A stretch of DNA of 64,000 nucleotides from Acidobacteriota bacterium (GTDB lineage Bacteria; Acidobacteriota; Terriglobia; Terriglobales; Acidobacteriaceae): assembly GCA_003225075.1 (NCBI GenBank), contig QIAP01000056.1:1-64000 (forward strand), given 5' to 3'. The notes below the pieces were generated by a model. It worked only from the letters and a program-made list of their open reading frames with translations. It made no database searches and had not been told where the DNA came from. The position numbers were made by a program, and so were the translations under genes. Numbering within the stretch: the first letter of the stretch is position 1; each line of letters opens with the position of its first letter. Positions 61,101 to 64,000 of the stretch are shown piece by piece.

Positions 61101-61752
61101 GGGAGGGGTAAATAAGGATGGTGCGATTCGATCCTACGTCGACGTTGTTGGCGCCATCGACCAGAAACAAATTCGCATTCGACGCGCCGCCGCTGACGGA
61201 AATGTCCGCGCCGCCGTTGAGGCCTTTCTTGTCGTAAGAAAAGCCATTATCGACCTCCACGCCGGGAACCGCCAGGAGTAACTGCGCGAAGCTCCGGCCG
61301 TTCAGTGGTAATTCGGTGATCTGGGCACCCCCGACCGTACCGCTCAATTCTCCATTGGCGAGCTCGACCTGGGTCGTCGAGGCGGTTACTTCGACGGTTT
61401 CGGTCCTGGTGCCGACTTTCAACTGGGCGTCCAGCGTCAGGCTATCGTGGACGTGAAGGACAATGTCCTTTTCTTGGAAGTTACTGAAGCCTTCCTTGGT
61501 CACGCTCAGATTGTAGCGACCGATCGGAAGGCTCTGGAACCCGTAGTTGCCGTTCGCATCAGTATTCTCAGTTCGCGAATAACCGGTCTCCACGTTAGTT
61601 ATCGTGACCTGGGCTTGCGCGATGGTTCCGCCCTGCGCGTCCGTCACGGTGCCACGCGCGGAACCCACACCAGCCTGTGCGAATACTGTCGCCGAAAAGC
61701 TCAGCGCCACCACCAACCCAGTTACCAACGCCGCTAATCCCATTCTTTTCAC
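58138..61752 (-). CDS. TonB-dependent receptor, Oar-like, with carboxypeptidase-regulatory domain
   Basis: 1204 residues from GTG 61752, which has GGAGG five bases upstream; ATG 61743 is the next choice. Signal peptide (LVTGLVVALSFSATVFAQ), then a CarboxypepD_reg domain (about 28-115: ARGTVTDAQGGTIAQAQVTI ... SVTKEGFSNF), a plug domain (ITELPLNGRSFAQLLLAVPG, NLFLVDGANNVDVGS) and a large 22-strand barrel ending in a terminal Phe (SLRITF). Takes up large or complex substrates with TonB energy. Divergent from the LacI-type regulator, with two operator-like sites between them. Confidence 0.92.
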   Translation of the reverse strand: MKRMGLAALVTGLVVALSFSATVFAQAGVGSARGTVTDAQGGTIAQAQVTITNVETGYSRTENTDANGNYGFQSLPIGRYNLSVTKEGFSNFQEKDIVLHVHDSLTLDAQLKVGTRTETVEVTASTTQVELANGELSGTVGGAQITELPLNGRSFAQLLLAVPGVEVDNGFSYDKKGLNGGADISVSGGASNANLFLVDGANNVDVGSNRTILIYPSLDSIQEFKIERNSYGAQFGGAGGGVISLVTKSGTNDFHGSAYYFGRNDVLDAKDPVLNAFNPTSKKNTIRRNDFGFSIGGPIKKDKIFFFVSEEWNRLIAEKVQSAHVPTPLQRTGDFSDAALDPSAASANTSGCLLKGGLVDPDPTNPGGAFTASPSTPGVIDVIPAGRLSVAGPTILNTYFLPTLPAGAPNYGCGTNWAKSLKQPTFYREDSFKGDINLTKTTTLMLKYTNDSWSFGPSAVGNTGWGADAGASQIQESWSQPGRIAVARLSKVFGASAVNDFQFSYSGNRINISQATPAAAQALNKVIPTFFPPSGNPANNPPVWINGGGLPTIWSFAPWSNREDLFAWQDDYSKVVRRHTLKMGVIYSRNAKDQDNFSQKQGVTFGPNGYNGCKNITDPGCTNLTDFTTHYGPADFILQNMAVNWGEQNIIFKKQGRWENFELYFNDDLKVNDRLTVNMGVRYSYLPNPYQANDQFTVFNPTAFDAALGNAPCNGLLYSAGLKSNPCAVTGLGGGSPGPNRAIQNNFHWGFAPRLGVAWDPTGSHKWAIRAGFGQFYNRDDIFVTDGTAGTNPPFVRSFQSINNNGRFLDNTNQLPACTPNCFGQGGFGVAGIGQDLSDRAPYVLQFNGTVQREVWKDSKLEVGYVGSRTHNWTSKFDANAIAPPNRLAFAQSNANDNTLKPFDALESGSIPFFAHHGSAKYDSLQTAFTSRFHHNSTFQLAYTYSKTYADTLLKVSNGGGNLVIDPFNLRNGYGLNPLNRPHIFSANVVYNLPTLQNMNRLVRNSLGSWGITSIVSLSSGHSLTPVIGGISNVNDPSGIGNGGNAQRPNLVPGQPCRNPSFKNFQWINPNRYTMDGFKLGTIGNAPVGDCLGPPTRTVDLSLAKHFHITERIDAEFRIDSFNLFNHPQYGDPVGPTNGVNYNIGFNAPNTAASPEFLDASGNPTTSLLNAVSIQNSTPNAQVGTVTTQSDRSREFQYSLRITF

Positions 61753-61827
61753 AGGAACCTCCAGGCAGGTCACTCCAAAAATTTGGCCTTTCGCGATAGT
61801 ACTTTTGCACTACTCCCACGTGCCCGA

Positions 61828-61858
61828 CATTTAGCTCCACATGCCCTTACGTTGTCAA
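61828..61858 (-). promoter_or_regulatory. Candidate promoter of the TonB-dependent receptor
   Basis: Minus strand TTGACA (61858-61853), a 19-base spacer, and TAAATG (61833-61828). The -35 is perfect, the -10 weak and the spacer long. The first operator-like palindrome is just upstream (61876-61865). Confidence 0.35.
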
Positions 61859-61864
61859 GCGAAA

Positions 61865-61880
61865 AATACCGGTATTCTAA
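61865..61880. promoter_or_regulatory. LacI-type operator site 1
   Basis: AATACCGGTATT (61865-61876) is a perfect 12-bp palindrome with a central CCGG, typical of LacI-family operators, and extends to CCGGTATTCTA on the plus strand. Just after it, TAAAAT at 61878-61883 may be the lacI -10, with TTGTCA at 61852-61857 as a -35 at a long 20-bp spacing; the operator would then lie in that spacer. Confidence 0.65.
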
Positions 61881-61895
61881 AATCTTGTGAAATAG

Positions 61896-61912
61896 ATAAC
61901 CGGTATTCTAGC
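61896..61912. promoter_or_regulatory. LacI-type operator site 2
   Basis: ATAACCGGTATTCTAGC. It shares CCGGTATTCTA with site 1 and AACCGGTATTCTAGC with the GH116 promoter. Its centre is 31 bp from that of site 1, about three helical turns, so both face the same side of the DNA. Confidence 0.65.
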
Positions 61913-62034
61913 TATTTTTGGCTGCACCACTGTGTGTGCAGCATTTCGATAGGGTAGAATGCTCCCACTGAGTCCGACCGGTGTGGCGCCGTTCCAAACG
62001 CCATTTCTAAATGAGAGTCAGGAGCGATGGCCGC

Positions 62035-63123
62035 ATGAAAGCGCAGAAGAATGGGAACCGTAAGAAGCCCCGTTCCGTCACCCTGCAAATGGTAGCTGAG
62101 CGCGTGGGACTCACTAAAGGGACCTGTTCCGCGGTGCTGAACAAATCTGCTGCATCGCGGTCAGTTCCGCTGCACACACAAGAGCGAATCCTCACCGCCG
62201 CGCGCGAACTGAACTACAAGCCCAGCTTCTATGCTCTCAACTTGCGGGTAAAGCGCACCTACATGATCGGCGTGGTCGCCGAGGAGATTGGTGATCCCTA
62301 CGGTTCGTTGGTCATCAGCGGCATTGAACGATACCTGCGACAGAAAAACTTCTTTTACTTGACCGTTGCTCACCGTCATGACCCAAAACTCCTTGAAACC
62401 TATTCACACATTCTCATGGAGCGCGGCGTCGAAGGCCTCATTACGGTGGACACATCCATCAACCACCCGTTGCCACTGCCGACAGTTGCCATCGCCGGAC
62501 ACCGCCGCGTGGAAGGCGTCACCAATGTCGTCCTGAATCATCGCCGCGCGGCACGACTGGCGCTAAAACATCTGCGGGAGCTGGGCCACAAGGAAATTGC
62601 CTTCATGAAAGGCTCTCGCTTCAGTTCAGATTCTGAGGACCGTTGGAAGGCGATCCGCGAAGTTGCCCAGGAACTTGGCATTCCCACCCGGATGGAACTC
62701 ATCATTCAACTGGAAGGCGACGATCCCACACCTTATCTGGGTTATCCCTTCGCGAAAAAGCTGCTCGCTCGTAACCGGCCATTCACAGCGCTCTTCGCTT
62801 ATAACGATATTTCGGCGATCGGCTCCATCCGCGCATTCCAGGAAGCCGGACTACGAGTCCCTGAAGATATTTCTGTGGTGGGATTCGACGATATCCAGAT
62901 TGCCGTACATAACAGCCCGAGTCTCACGACCGTGCGTCAACCGCTTCAGAAGATGGGAGAGACCGCGGCCCGCACTTTGCTAAACCGAATCGACGATCCC
63001 GAAACCTACGTGGCGGAGATCCAGATTGAGCCCGAACTTGTCGTCCGCAATTCGACGGCCCGGGCGCCCGACTCAACCTCTTCTCACATTCCGGGATGGC
63101 AATCTGTTCCGCGCTTTCGCTGA
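62035..63123 (+). CDS. LacI-family transcriptional regulator
   Basis: 362 residues from ATG 62035 with AGGAG upstream; ATG 62011 is also in frame. The N-terminal helix-turn-helix reads [22 protein letters not shown], followed by the hinge [12 protein letters not shown]. The periplasmic-binding-protein-like sensor domain runs from [15 protein letters not shown] to [17 protein letters not shown], with [19 protein letters not shown] and [11 protein letters not shown] as family landmarks. It probably senses a sugar and controls the receptor, itself and GH116 through the CCGGTATTCTA sites. It converges with the MFS gene. Confidence 0.93.
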   Translation: MKAQKNGNRKKPRSVTLQMVAERVGLTKGTCSAVLNKSAASRSVPLHTQERILTAARELNYKPSFYALNLRVKRTYMIGVVAEEIGDPYGSLVISGIERYLRQKNFFYLTVAHRHDPKLLETYSHILMERGVEGLITVDTSINHPLPLPTVAIAGHRRVEGVTNVVLNHRRAARLALKHLRELGHKEIAFMKGSRFSSDSEDRWKAIREVAQELGIPTRMELIIQLEGDDPTPYLGYPFAKKLLARNRPFTALFAYNDISAIGSIRAFQEAGLRVPEDISVVGFDDIQIAVHNSPSLTTVRQPLQKMGETAARTLLNRIDDPETYVAEIQIEPELVVRNSTARAPDSTSSHIPGWQSVPRFR

Positions 63124-63141
63124 GCTAGCGCGCCCGCGTCC

Positions 63142-64000
63142 TCAGGAGTCCGGTTGGGAAAGCCGCACATTCAGAATCAACATGACGATACAGCCAAACA
63201 GGGGGACCAATAATCCGTATTTCAAGCCACCGAGCCTGGTGGAGGTGTACCCGACCAGCCACGGAAGGGTTGCGCCACCCAAGCCGGCCAACGCGAACAT
63301 CAAGCCAGCAATCTGGGGCGCCATCGGGCCGAACTTGCGAGAGAGGGTGGCAATTGCGATGGGAAAAACCGAGGAAAACCCCAGTCCAGCCAGGCTGACA
63401 CCGATCGCGATAGCCGAAAGATTCCTGGCTCCTAACAGGACGACAACGCCCACCGTGCTCAGAACCAGGCCGAATTCTGCCAGCTTTAATTCCGGCAGAT
63501 CCCGCAACAGCACGGGCGCGGTGGCTCGCCCCAAGAGCAACGCAGTCCAGAAGAGCGAAGGCATGAGGACCCACACCGTGCCGGCCCCTGCCACTATTCG
63601 CTGTGCGTAGGTTGCGGTCCAGCCACCCACTCCCGCTTCACTGCCCACATAGAAAAAGAATAACGCACCGATGACCGGCACCCAAGGACTCCGCCACAGG
63701 CCGGTCTCCACCCGAGAGACGTTATCCGGCGCCGGACATAAAGCGGGGAACGCAACTCTGGTCATGCCTACTGCCACAAGAATCAGCGCTGCAGCGACAC
63801 CATACAGCAGATGAGAGGTGCGGTCCATGCGGAGCAGCGCAGCTACGAAGAACGGGCAGCTCGCCGCTCCCACTCCCCACGAGAAGTTGATCAGGTTCAA
63901 CGCCGCGGCGCGCTTCTCAGGATTCAGTTCGGAAACCAACAGGTTCGTAGTTGGTATGGCAAACCCGAGTCCGATTCCTAAGCAGAGCGTCGATAACATG
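63142..64000 (-). CDS. MFS sugar transporter, FHS/FucP-like (N-terminus outside window)
   Basis: The frame runs through the right edge, so the N-terminal part is missing. About nine hydrophobic helices remain. The loop ELNPEKRAAALNLINFSWGVGA and the following GAASCPFF fit the FHS family (fucose/glucose/galactose:H+ symporters). Twelve helices would be expected in the whole protein. Its position beside the LacI regulator and GH116 locus suggests it imports the released sugar. An operator upstream would lie beyond the window. Confidence 0.8.
   Translation of the reverse strand, partial: MLSTLCLGIGLGFAIPTTNLLVSELNPEKRAAALNLINFSWGVGAASCPFFVAALLRMDRTSHLLYGVAAALILVAVGMTRVAFPALCPAPDNVSRVETGLWRSPWVPVIGALFFFYVGSEAGVGGWTATYAQRIVAGAGTVWVLMPSLFWTALLLGRATAPVLLRDLPELKLAEFGLVLSTVGVVVLLGARNLSAIAIGVSLAGLGFSSVFPIAIATLSRKFGPMAPQIAGLMFALAGLGGATLPWLVGYTSTRLGGLKYGLLVPLFGCIVMLILNVRLSQPDS

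Overview
The window looks like a chromosome segment of an acidobacterium (Terriglobia-like), judged from its gene content. It has a large Oar-type TonB-dependent receptor with an N-terminal carboxypeptidase-regulatory domain, CRTAC1/ASPIC-UnbV and FG-GAP proteins, many TPR and TonB-C proteins, a PEP-CTERM peptide, a YpdA-type bacillithiol reductase, and GC content that looks mid-50s percent by eye. No phage, insertion sequence or CRISPR array is visible. The taxonomic call is inference; no marker gene was searched.

Layout. (1) 1-8.3 kb, aerobic respiration: the 3' part of a membrane-anchored octaheme cytochrome c, a cupredoxin-like lipoprotein, then heme A synthase (ctaA), heme O synthase (ctaB), a broken ABC ATPase, its ABC-2 permease and a DUF420/CtaM protein, closely packed or overlapping. 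(2) 8.3-18.2 kb, accessory: a HEAT plus biotinyl-like membrane protein, a ferredoxin, ssb, a three-gene glycosyltransferase/epimerase operon with two broken genes, a pterin dehydratase, two tandem MFS exporter paralogues (one decayed), and a 60-residue PEP-CTERM peptide. (3) 18.3-28 kb: ypdA, aspA, fabH, the small SRP RNA (not an ORF), a transglutaminase-like membrane protein with a damaged C-terminus, an FG-GAP secreted protein split by three frameshifts, and an outer-membrane barrel. (4) 28-45 kb, housekeeping: a plus-strand run rimO-yacG-pgpA-TIG/NHL-cinA-thpR-plsY-gpsA; a minus-strand run eno-DUF2059-hicB-hicA-gpmI in which the toxin/antitoxin pair is translationally coupled to gpmI; a secreted glycine-rich protein with a clear terminator; and a divergent GH57/glgB pair for alpha-glucan metabolism. 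(5) 45-51 kb, accessory: a decayed response regulator, a membrane protein with duplicated halves, two TonB-C proteins (one frameshifted), a low-complexity secreted protein with 21-bp tandem repeats, and a tRNA-Asn 3' fragment. (6) 51-64 kb, a glycoside locus: GH116 beta-glucosidase-like enzyme, TPR protein, CRTAC1-like protein, TonB-dependent receptor, divergent LacI-family regulator and an FHS-type MFS sugar transporter (cut by the window edge).

The most interesting system is region 6. The 11-mer CCGGTATTCTA occurs three times in its intergenic DNA. Two copies, 31 bp apart, lie between the receptor and lacI. The third lies inside the 17-bp spacer of a good promoter in front of the GH116 gene. 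This suggests a compact LacI regulon joining outer-membrane uptake, secreted repeat proteins and a GH116 enzyme.

A second window-wide pattern is that about a dozen frameshifts, nonsense codons and deletions all fall in accessory genes, while the roughly 25 conserved genes are intact. That favours real gene decay over random sequencing error, but reads are needed to prove it.
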